7,238 bases of DNA from Candidatus Saccharibacteria bacterium UBA3829 (GTDB lineage Bacteria > Patescibacteriota > Saccharimonadia > Saccharimonadales > Saccharimonadaceae), in contig DGIF01000041.1 in the NCBI GenBank assembly GCA_002393165.1, positions 1 to 7,238 on the forward strand, in the 5' to 3' direction. Both the position numbers and the translations under genes were made by a program. Within the stretch, counting starts at the first letter, position 1, and every line of letters begins with the position of its first letter. This document shows, in pieces, positions 1 through 5,939 of this stretch. The notes under the pieces are model-generated. The model saw nothing but the letters and a program-made list of their open reading frames with translations. It was not told where the DNA came from and did no database searches.

Positions 1-30
1 ATCGATGAATCTTCTATTTATCTTTGCCAT
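1..30 (-). CDS. Start of an unidentified gene, cut by the window edge
   Basis: The ATG is at 28-30 on the minus strand and only ten codons (MAKINRRFID) fall inside the window. The start is supported by a Shine-Dalgarno site AAGGA (36-40) five bases upstream and by a consensus promoter at 56-84. The N-terminus is basic and has no signal peptide character so far. Ten residues are too few to name a product. The gene follows the second FemAB-like gene by 75 bases in the same direction, with no hairpin terminator between them. It may therefore be read both from the upstream operon and from its own promoter. Confidence 0.6.
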   Translation of the reverse strand, partial: MAKINRRFID

Positions 31-35
31 AAAAA

Positions 36-40
36 TCCTT
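36..40 (-). promoter_or_regulatory. Ribosome binding site of the left-edge gene
   Basis: AAGGA on the minus strand, five bases before the ATG at 28-30. It supports this start codon for the cut-off gene at the left edge. Confidence 0.6.
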
Positions 41-55
41 ATATTACTTATGCTT

Positions 56-84
56 ATTATAGCACGGCCCCAAAAAAATATCAA
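56..84 (-). promoter_or_regulatory. Sigma-70-type promoter for the left-edge gene
   Basis: On the minus strand the -35 box TTGATA lies at 79-84 and the -10 box TATAAT at 56-61, separated by 17 bases. TG one base before the -10 (TGC-TATAAT) makes it an extended -10. The expected start of transcription is near 49, giving a leader of about 19 bases that holds the AAGGA site. It begins about 20 bases after the stop codon of the upstream FemAB-like gene. Confidence 0.7.
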
Positions 85-105
85 AAATTCCCCAACATCG
101 CGCCG

Positions 106-1116
106 TTATACGTGTCGCTTCTTCTTTCGGGCAGTCTCCACGAGTTTCGTTACCTGATAACGCAATGGCTTCAAAATCATATCGTGTGCCGGCGTGTATT
201 TTAACTCTTCACAACCAAAAGACCGCTTGAACTCGCTTACCCCGTAGAAACGGTGCGAGGTTTCTTCTCGTCCCACAATGCCCCAGAGATTATAACGAGT
301 GCAACTACGCCGTCTAGCTTCTTCCATCGCTGCAAGATGGAGCAAAGGTGCCGCTGAGTATTTAGTCCCAAGTTCCGACGACACGCCATAGTGGTAACTC
401 GCTTCCGGCCCATAGAAAATCATGAAATTCTGCGCCAACGTTTCACCGTCTTTGCGCGCAGTGTATATCAATACTTCCCCACCAGACCGGAATGCCTCAA
501 ATTGTTTGGTCAAGAACGAGCTTGAGAATGCCACGTAGTGCTGTCTCTCAGCGTGCAGCTTTTCCAGACGGCAAAATTCAGCGATTGCAGCATCATCGTC
601 GCTGGCCGAGACCTCAATGTCTAGTTTTTCGGCCTTACGCAATTTTCTTCTGAAGCCCTGCGATGCTCCGGCCAAAATCTCGGCCTCGGATTTTCGAAGA
701 TCAAGAACCCCAGCGTATTCCACCGACAAATACATCGGCGCTCGTTCCAGCCCCAGTTTGGCCATCAACTTCAGCGCGCGATCGGACAATTCAAGCTGTG
801 GCCTTACTCTCACAAAAACGCATCCGCTGGCTGAGCCTTGTTCTCTAATATCCTGGAACACTTCCTTGACTAACTTCCGGTCATCCCAGTCCAAGATCGG
901 CCCGCCGGCAATTGCAAGATGCCGTCCGCGCTTTGCCTCCTCTACTACGCCGGCATAAGCCGCCACGATCTTATCATCGCGTAGCGCGACTCTCCGCACT
1001 ACTTTGTTTCCTCTAGCCGAATGAAATTCGTAAAAATCCCAGGATTGCAAAAAGTTCGCTTCCGGGTGACTGGCCACAAAACCGTCCCAATCCGCGCGAG
1101 ACAAGCAGTCTTTCAT
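106..1116 (-). CDS. FemAB/FemX-like peptidoglycan bridge aminoacyltransferase, second copy
   Basis: A 336-residue protein of the FemAB family, whose characterised members are cytoplasmic enzymes that transfer amino acids from aminoacyl-tRNA to the stem peptide of lipid II or its UDP precursor. Visible motifs: EANFLQS at 19-25, KRGRHLAIAGGPILDW at 62-77, FVRVRPQLE at 101-109, a basic stretch GFRRKLRKAEKL at 154-165, YNLWGI at 275-280 and SHRFYGVSEFKRSFG at 287-301, the FemAB-type C-terminal GNAT-fold segment. I see no long coiled-coil arm as in staphylococcal FemA, so it is closer to the short FemX form. It is clearly a paralogue of the preceding gene, which shares the same motif order and a basic tail (ARKKKRHV here). 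The ATG overlaps the TGA of that gene (ATGA, 1113-1116) and AGAGG lies five bases upstream. Acceptor and amino acid cannot be read from the sequence. Confidence 0.85.
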   Translation of the reverse strand: MKDCLSRADWDGFVASHPEANFLQSWDFYEFHSARGNKVVRRVALRDDKIVAAYAGVVEEAKRGRHLAIAGGPILDWDDRKLVKEVFQDIREQGSASGCVFVRVRPQLELSDRALKLMAKLGLERAPMYLSVEYAGVLDLRKSEAEILAGASQGFRRKLRKAEKLDIEVSASDDDAAIAEFCRLEKLHAERQHYVAFSSSFLTKQFEAFRSGGEVLIYTARKDGETLAQNFMIFYGPEASYHYGVSSELGTKYSAAPLLHLAAMEEARRRSCTRYNLWGIVGREETSHRFYGVSEFKRSFGCEELKYTPAHDMILKPLRYQVTKLVETARKKKRHV

Positions 1117-2144
1117 AGATGCCTCTTCCTCTTCCTTGCGGCTTCCACCACATAATCCTTAACGTAGCCCAGTCGCGACAATACTAAGTCGTGCGCCGGG
1201 ACAAACTCGGTTATGCTCTCGGAGAACCCAGTCTTGAAGGTAGTTACTCCGGCGTAGCGATGATTCGGTTGTCCGGGCGGCGCAATTCCCCAAAGGTTGA
1301 ACCTTTCACATCCGGCCGTCTTTAAACTCTTCGTTGCCTGCCATAGCAAAGCGTATGCCCCCGGCAATTTGCGATTCAGTTCAGTGGATGCCGCTTCGTA
1401 ATAATCGCCTTCGAGCCCGCCCCGTACCACCAAGCCGTAAGCTACCGCGGCCCCATCCGCCGTAACCGCCTTATAAATCGTCAGGTCATCGCCAAATGCT
1501 GCCCGCATCGCAAGCAACACCTCAAGTGATGGCGGCACGAACCCTTGTCTTTTGGCTGTCTCCACTTGCACTGCGTGAAACTCTCTAAGATCATCTTCCG
1601 AATTGCCAAGAACTACTTTAATGCCGAGTTTTTCGGACCGCCGTACTTCGTATCTGGTTTGGCGGCGCATCTTAGCCAACAATTCTTCTTCCGGTAACTT
1701 CAGATCCATAATTACAGTGTGCTCCGCCGCAAGATGCATAGGTGACTTTTTGAGCCCAAGTTTGCTGAGCATCTGCAGATTGTCGTCGCTCGCTTCGAGT
1801 TGCGGCCTAATCCTTACGAAGACGCACCTTTCTTTTCGCCCAATCTCGGCGATTTTATCAAATGCCTTTTTGACCGTCGCCGTATCGTTCCAATCCACTA
1901 GCGGGCCGCAAGGGATTTCGAGATACCTTCCACGTTTAGCGTCCCTTACAATCATCAAAGCCCAGCTATCAGAATCAAAATCGTCGATTATCACACGGCA
2001 ACCTAGCAGCTCGTTCATCGCCCCGTATTTCGGCGATTGCAAAAAATTCGCTTCTGGGAAAAGTTTCAAGGTTCTTTGCCAAGCCGTCGTAAATTTGGCG
2101 AGATTTTCGCCCACGTTGCCGACTGAGGTTTTCGTTTCACTCAT
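1113..2144 (-). CDS. FemAB/FemX-like peptidoglycan bridge aminoacyltransferase, first copy
   Basis: A 343-residue FemAB-family protein. Motifs in order: EANFLQS at 31-37, KRGRYLEIPCGPLVDW at 70-85, FVRIRPQLE at 109-117, a basic segment KMRRQTRYEVRRSEKLG at 158-174, FNLWGIAPPGQPNHRYAG at 282-299 leading into FKTGFS at 303-308, and a basic tail AARKRKRHL at 335-343. Family members use aminoacyl-tRNA to extend the peptidoglycan cross-bridge or attach a first bridge residue. The ATG at 2142-2144 overlaps the TGA of the aminotransferase (ATGA), and a good site, GGGAGG, lies six bases upstream. It has about a dozen more N-terminal residues than its paralogue downstream. The sequences differ enough that the two may add successive residues, as FemX, FemA and FemB do in staphylococci; that is inference. 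Confidence 0.85.
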   Translation of the reverse strand: MSETKTSVGNVGENLAKFTTAWQRTLKLFPEANFLQSPKYGAMNELLGCRVIIDDFDSDSWALMIVRDAKRGRYLEIPCGPLVDWNDTATVKKAFDKIAEIGRKERCVFVRIRPQLEASDDNLQMLSKLGLKKSPMHLAAEHTVIMDLKLPEEELLAKMRRQTRYEVRRSEKLGIKVVLGNSEDDLREFHAVQVETAKRQGFVPPSLEVLLAMRAAFGDDLTIYKAVTADGAAVAYGLVVRGGLEGDYYEAASTELNRKLPGAYALLWQATKSLKTAGCERFNLWGIAPPGQPNHRYAGVTTFKTGFSESITEFVPAHDLVLSRLGYVKDYVVEAARKRKRHL

Positions 2145-3247
2145 TTTTTGCCTCCCTTCGCTGATAAATGTCTCTCAATGATTGCCCGAGCTGCGGCTAG
2201 GTCCTTTTTGCTGTAATATGTTGGCAAATTCACGATTTGTTTTGAAACTTCCGTTGCAACCGGGCAAGCAGCCTCGTCGAAACGCACTTTTTTGTAGTAA
2301 CGCTTTGGGGAAATCGGGCATTCATACCAAAATCCATCGAAGAAATAGCCCGCCGTCCGTAACTCTTGCAACACATTTGCCCGGTTGTCTACCAGGCAGA
2401 ACTCTCTTAGCGGGCCGGCGCTCGATTTCCCGCGGGCCTTTAGCTGCGCCAAAGCCAGTTTGGCTTCAAAATACGGCAATCTTCGTTCGAGATCCAATCT
2501 GTTATCAGCAGATCGCTCCACTAGGCGAAGCGCCATCAGCGTTCGCATCAAAGCGCCGCCGAGCTTTACGCGAGCCAACCTGCGGCACCACAATCCAAAC
2601 ACCGGATAGCATCTTTCTCTGAGGCAATCAGTAAATTTCGGCAATTTGCTAGGCACTTGAATCGTATGCCACTTGGGGTGACGGAAAACTACGGCCCCTC
2701 CCGAAACGGCGTCGATCGACTTCTCCTTGCCGAAAGATAACGCCGCTGCGGCCCCCACTGTGCCAACTTCTCGTCCATCCGGGTAGCTCATTCCGGCGCA
2801 ATGCGCCAAGTCCTCGATGATTATCAAACCATGTTTACCAGCAAATTTTTCAATCTTTTGCATATCTACAGGGTTTCCGAGCGAGTTTTGCACGATGATG
2901 CCGGTCACTTTGTCGCTGACCGCTTTTTCTAGCGTGTCCACAGTGTAGTTTAGGTTTTCCTTCGAGATATCGGCAAAAACTGGCTTGAGCCCAGCAGCCT
3001 TCACTGCCTCATAGACGGCATAACAGGTAAAACCATTCACGATTACGGCGTCCCCGGGCGTAAAATAAGTTTTCAAAGCTAAAGCTAAGGCCGAGCGTCC
3101 ATTTTTACACAACATCGCCTCGCCGCCGTATCTTTTTCCGAGGTAGCCAGCCAGTTCTACGGCGTTTTTTCTAGTTCCGTGAGTGAAAAAGTGTCGCCAC
3201 GGGTGCTTGATATCGGCTGCTAGGCCTAGGAAAAACAGCTTTTTCAC
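2141..3247 (-). CDS. DegT/DnrJ/EryC1/StrS-family PLP-dependent aminotransferase
   Basis: A 368-residue fold-type I PLP enzyme. Family landmarks visible: CKNGRSALALAL at 47-58 (equivalent of the phosphate-binding SGTxAL region), NGFTCYAVYEAVKAAGLKPVFADI at 71-94, IIIEDLAHC at 142-150 with Asp146 expected to contact the pyridine nitrogen, and SFGKEKSIDAVSGG at 171-184 with Lys176 as likely Schiff-base lysine (SFxxxK pattern). Known relatives make amino sugars from nucleotide-linked keto sugars; some act on other keto substrates, so the substrate is open. The start is GTG at 3245-3247, six bases after a run of seven G that may serve as ribosome binding site. The gene begins 58 bases after the hydrolase stop and ends overlapping the first FemAB gene. 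Context suggests it provides an amino donor or amino-modified precursor for the wall. Confidence 0.85.
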   Translation of the reverse strand: MKKLFFLGLAADIKHPWRHFFTHGTRKNAVELAGYLGKRYGGEAMLCKNGRSALALALKTYFTPGDAVIVNGFTCYAVYEAVKAAGLKPVFADISKENLNYTVDTLEKAVSDKVTGIIVQNSLGNPVDMQKIEKFAGKHGLIIIEDLAHCAGMSYPDGREVGTVGAAAALSFGKEKSIDAVSGGAVVFRHPKWHTIQVPSKLPKFTDCLRERCYPVFGLWCRRLARVKLGGALMRTLMALRLVERSADNRLDLERRLPYFEAKLALAQLKARGKSSAGPLREFCLVDNRANVLQELRTAGYFFDGFWYECPISPKRYYKKVRFDEAACPVATEVSKQIVNLPTYYSKKDLAAARAIIERHLSAKGGKK

Positions 3248-3286
3248 TTCGCGCCCCCCCGTGCTAGCGAGCCAAGTTTAAGTTTC

Positions 3287-3305
3287 TCTGCTTCTACCCA
3301 GCAGA
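3287..3305 (-). other. Small hairpin directly after the hydrolase stop codon
   Basis: TCTGCT (3287-3292) and AGCAGA (3300-3305) form a 6-bp stem around a 7-base loop, beginning right after the TGA at 3306-3308. There is no U-run behind it, so it is not a convincing terminator. It lies in the only real gap (58 bases) of the five-gene operon and could be a processing or stability element, or chance. Confidence 0.3.
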
Positions 3306-4013
3306 TCATTTGCGGAGTCTCCCGACCAGCGTTGTTAGTGCCTTGGCCAACCCCTCGGGGTCGGAGATGTATGGCGCGTGCGTCCATTGCGCATAGAACT
3401 TCAGTTCGGCGTTTGGTAGTTTCTCGTACATTACCGTTGCCTGTCTGGGCGGAGTAGTAGTGTCTTTCTTGCCCCACAAAATGCAAGTTGGCGTAGTGAC
3501 CTTGCTAAAATCCAAATCCTTATCCGATTCGAGCATATTAGTCAGCGTTTTTTTCATATTCTCTGGCGCGCGCGAATAATCTGTCGTCCCAGTAACCTTA
3601 TGAAAAATCTTGTTTATCACCGGAATTTTCTTGAGTGGCCGCCCAATCTTAGCAAAGCTTGCGACTAACTTTTTCTTCAGGGTCGGCTCGTAGACGCCGG
3701 CCGCGTCCAACAGTATCAGGCGGCTGAGCTTCGTTGGCTTCTTGGCGCACAAATTCAATAAAATCCTCCCACCGTTCGAATGACCTAACGCCACGGCGCC
3801 ATCCGGAATCTCTCGGTCCGCCCACTTTACGTAGTCGTCAATGGTAAACACCTTATCGGACTCTTCGGTCAGTCCCGGCACATGCAACATTTTAACTCGT
3901 ATACCGTTTTGAGCCAACAAAGCGAGGGTCTTTTTCCAGGGCTCCACCGTGTAAGTCCATCCGTGAATAATGTAAAGATCCACGCTAGGGCGTTTCGCTG
4001 CCGTCTCGCTCAT
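3306..4013 (-). CDS. Alpha/beta hydrolase
   Basis: A 235-residue single-domain alpha/beta-hydrolase without a signal peptide, so probably cytoplasmic. The oxyanion segment IIHGW is at 15-19. The nucleophile elbow GHSNGG has Ser79, the acid is probably Asp184 in WGKKDTTTP, and the base is His212 in WTHAPYISDPE, so the triad appears complete. A helical cap lies roughly at 110-170. I chose ATG 4011-4013 because it overlaps the TGA of the Mur-like gene in an ATGA, matching two other junctions of this operon; a GTG five codons upstream (4026-4028) is the alternative. GGGGG about eight bases upstream is a weak binding site. The family covers esterases, thioesterases, peptidases and amidases, so the substrate is unknown. 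The neighbours suggest a wall precursor, lipid or peptide ester. Confidence 0.8.
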   Translation of the reverse strand: MSETAAKRPSVDLYIIHGWTYTVEPWKKTLALLAQNGIRVKMLHVPGLTEESDKVFTIDDYVKWADREIPDGAVALGHSNGGRILLNLCAKKPTKLSRLILLDAAGVYEPTLKKKLVASFAKIGRPLKKIPVINKIFHKVTGTTDYSRAPENMKKTLTNMLESDKDLDFSKVTTPTCILWGKKDTTTPPRQATVMYEKLPNAELKFYAQWTHAPYISDPEGLAKALTTLVGRLRK

Positions 4014-5281
4014 GAATCTAGCCCCCACTTGCGCCGTCGGCCCACTGCTGCTTTCTCGCGTCGACAGAGTCTCTTGGCGTCTTTTGGATCGGCGAGCAAC
4101 TTCTCAATTATCCACTCGAGGTATTGGCTACCTTTAAAAATTAGAGTCTCTTTCCCGGTAATGCGCTTTTCGAGGTACGCGAGCGCCTTTTTCGGATCGG
4201 TCGTCGCCACTGCCGACACACCGAGCTCCTTTAGCCGCGGTGCGGTATATTCCTTGGTGCGCCGCCCCACCAGCACCACCTTATCCGGCTTCACTTTCGC
4301 GATCAACTCCGCCAGCCGCGTATGCTCGGCTGCCTCCATCGAACCCTGGTCAACAATATCGCCAATCACCAGCCATTTACGCTCCGCGTGCATGCGCTCT
4401 GCCATATCTAGCGTCGAAGCCATCGAAATCATGTGCGCGTTATAGCTGCAATCCACAATCTGCGCGCCCTTAATGCCCCTGAAATAGGAACTGCGGCCCG
4501 GTGCGACCTTGAGCCCAGAGAAATCCGGATTAAACGGCATCTTCAGGTATTTCATTAAGTCTTGCAGCACAAACAAGTTAAAGGCGAGATCTTTGGGCTG
4601 CGGCGTGTTAAAGTGAAAAGTCGTGTCTCCGTAGGTAAAATCGGTCGAGTCCGGGTACACTACGTACTTTTTCATCTGAGCTTTTTTGATCGCGACCACC
4701 TTCGCTTTAATACCGCGAGTCGCCTCTACCATCAGTTTTGAGTCCGCATCAATATAAACTCGTTTCGATGTGTGCGCCGGCAAGTTGGCAAATTCCGCCA
4801 CAATCGCCTCCGATACGCTATTAAACTTCCCTTCGGCCACTACTTTCTCGAATTGCACAGCGTGTGATAATCCAATCGACACCCAAATCGTCACCTCCGG
4901 TTTCAGCCACTGGGCGAGGAATTCCGCTTCGTGCGGGCGCTCACCGTCAATCTCCACTACGTAGAACTTTTGCTTTCGCCTCCGAAAAACACCCAGAATC
5001 GGCGCCGCCATCAAAAGCCAAACCCACTTTAGTTTCGACCCCCTTATCCCAGATAGGCCCAAGATGTCGAACGGTATCCCGAACGCCGAATTTGCATCGT
5101 GTGAATAGTGGGCCGCTTTTCCCATTTCGTGCTCCAACATCGTCATCATGGTGGTCTTCCCGGCCGAACCGGTCACCGCAATGATTCGCGGCTGCCAACG
5201 CTTCAGCACCATCTTCGCGAAATACCTGAAATACCTCGCGATCCGAAAATACAACTTTTTCTTGAGTTCAGAAACACTCAT
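4010..5281 (-). CDS. MurF-like Mur ligase family protein lacking the N-terminal domain
   Basis: A 423-residue Mur ligase family protein. The ATP-binding loop TGSAGKTT is at 37-44. The central domain has VVEIDGERPHEAEFL at 108-122 and VSIGLSHA at 134-141. The C-terminal domain shows the MurF-like signatures APGR at 260-263, VDCSYNAHMISMASTLD at 276-292, VIGDIVDQG at 305-313 and KGS at 383-385. MurF joins D-Ala-D-Ala to the muropeptide tripeptide. This protein lacks the roughly 80-residue substrate-recognition domain of MurF, beginning instead with a basic amphipathic stretch (6-32). The residue that aligns by eye with the carbamylated lysine of Mur enzymes is Ile160. A paralogue with a different acceptor is therefore possible. 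The start at 5279-5281 is chosen because the codons upstream lie inside its promoter. It is the first gene of a five-gene operon and overlaps the hydrolase. Confidence 0.8.
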   Translation of the reverse strand: MSVSELKKKLYFRIARYFRYFAKMVLKRWQPRIIAVTGSAGKTTMMTMLEHEMGKAAHYSHDANSAFGIPFDILGLSGIRGSKLKWVWLLMAAPILGVFRRRKQKFYVVEIDGERPHEAEFLAQWLKPEVTIWVSIGLSHAVQFEKVVAEGKFNSVSEAIVAEFANLPAHTSKRVYIDADSKLMVEATRGIKAKVVAIKKAQMKKYVVYPDSTDFTYGDTTFHFNTPQPKDLAFNLFVLQDLMKYLKMPFNPDFSGLKVAPGRSSYFRGIKGAQIVDCSYNAHMISMASTLDMAERMHAERKWLVIGDIVDQGSMEAAEHTRLAELIAKVKPDKVVLVGRRTKEYTAPRLKELGVSAVATTDPKKALAYLEKRITGKETLIFKGSQYLEWIIEKLLADPKDAKRLCRREKAAVGRRRKWGLDS

Positions 5282-5288
5282 ACGCCCT

Positions 5289-5317
5289 ATTATACCGCAC
5301 CTTGCTAAATAGTGCAA
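5289..5317 (-). promoter_or_regulatory. Promoter of the five-gene cell-wall operon, apparently leaderless
   Basis: On the minus strand TTGCAC (5312-5317) and TATAAT (5289-5294) are separated by 17 bases. Transcription should begin near 5281-5282, at the first bases of the ATG of the Mur-like gene, so the mRNA would have no or almost no leader. The promoter sits 16 bases beyond the rpsJ terminator, making it the main entry for the genes down to position 106. Confidence 0.75.
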
Positions 5318-5333
5318 AATGTGCTAGCGCTAC

Positions 5334-5360
5334 AAAAAATAGCCCCTGAAGGGGCTATTT
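5334..5360 (-). terminator. rpsJ intrinsic terminator
   Basis: A perfect 10-bp stem, AAATAGCCCC with GGGGCTATTT (5337-5346 and 5351-5360), closes a 4-base loop. On the minus strand it continues into a U-run, six U in total counting those in the stem. It begins immediately after the rpsJ stop codon at 5361-5363, so S10 synthesis is uncoupled from the downstream operon. Confidence 0.9.
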
Positions 5361-5699
5361 CTACATTCGAATTTCGGCATCTACGCCTGCTGGGAGTGAG
5401 AGATTCTGCAAGCTCTCAATCGTCTTCGGAGTAGCGTTTGAGATGTCGATCAGGCGTTTGTGTACCTTCATCTCGAAAGCTTCACCGCCGGTCTTATAGA
5501 CGTGTGGCGACTTCACTACGGTGAAAGTAGACCGCTTAGTTGGTAGTGGGATTGGCCCGGACACCTTAGCACCGGTCCTAATCGCGGTGTCTACAATTTG
5601 CTTCGCGCTTTGGTCGATCACCCGGTGATCATACGCCTTCAGGCGAATGCGGATGGTGAGGCCTTCAGCTTTTTTGGCTTCTTTTTTTGCTTCTGCCAT
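5361..5699 (-). CDS. rpsJ: 30S ribosomal protein S10
   Basis: The 112-residue product matches S10 along its length: IRIRLKAYDHRVIDQ at 16-30, RTGAKVSGPIPLPTK at 41-55, SPHVYK at 64-69, HKRLIDI at 80-86 and the C-terminal LPAGVDAEIRM. S10 belongs to the 30S head and, in well-studied bacteria, also binds NusB during antitermination. The first 13 residues are a Lys/Ala/Glu-rich extension that makes it about ten residues longer than E. coli S10. The ATG at 5697-5699 follows an AAAGGA site by four bases. The gene has its own promoter and terminator. Unlike the common arrangement it is not followed by rplC, so it is a one-gene unit near tuf. Confidence 0.98.
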   Translation of the reverse strand: MAEAKKEAKKAEGLTIRIRLKAYDHRVIDQSAKQIVDTAIRTGAKVSGPIPLPTKRSTFTVVKSPHVYKTGGEAFEMKVHKRLIDISNATPKTIESLQNLSLPAGVDAEIRM

Positions 5700-5703
5700 T
5701 TTG

Positions 5704-5709
5704 TCCTTT
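5704..5709 (-). promoter_or_regulatory. rpsJ ribosome binding site
   Basis: AAAGGA on the minus strand, four bases before the rpsJ ATG. Six bases (5712-5717) just upstream of it are complementary to 5759-5764 earlier in the leader, so access could in principle be modulated. Confidence 0.7.
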
Positions 5710-5790
5710 CGCCCCTATAACCTTAGATTTGCACTTAGATGGCAAGTCGATAAATTTTTAGGGGTTGATAATTAATTGGTATATACCCCC

Positions 5791-5819
5791 ATTATACCAC
5801 ACTGGCGGCAAAAAGTCAA
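5791..5819 (-). promoter_or_regulatory. rpsJ promoter, extended -10 with G-rich discriminator
   Basis: TTGACT (5814-5819), a 17-base spacer and TATAAT (5791-5796) on the minus strand, with TGG directly before the -10 (extended -10). The expected start is near 5784, giving a leader of about 85 bases. The stretch between -10 and start is GGGGGTA, a G-rich discriminator of the sort linked to growth-rate or stringent control in other bacteria. Confidence 0.85.
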
Positions 5820-5889
5820 TCTGCAACTCATCCGTATCGGCTAGCCACACATTTTTGCTTTGTTTTTCATTGACCACTGATTTGACAAT

Positions 5890-5914
5890 AAAAAGCGGGG
5901 GCCGAGCGGCCCCC
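5890..5914 (-). terminator. Terminator of the membrane-protein gene
   Basis: GGGGGCC and GGCCCCC (5897-5903 and 5908-5914) form a 7-bp all-GC stem with a 4-base loop. It is followed on the minus strand by GC and five U. It lies 25 bases after the stop codon and upstream of the rpsJ promoter, separating the two transcripts. Confidence 0.85.
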
Positions 5915-5939
5915 TTGTAGTGGGCTTTCATTTTTTCTT

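Noticed and set aside
85..105. Terminator after the second FemAB gene
   Set aside because: There are A/T runs and G-runs but no inverted repeat able to form a stem, so no terminator is called.
617..958. Plus-strand frames opposite the FemAB, aminotransferase and Mur genes
   Set aside because: They are antisense shadows of well-supported minus-strand genes, with no promoters, binding sites or recognisable motifs.
5282..5317. Upstream in-frame start giving the Mur-like protein 12 more residues
   Set aside because: These codons overlap the -35 and -10 boxes of the gene's own promoter and would not be in the mRNA.
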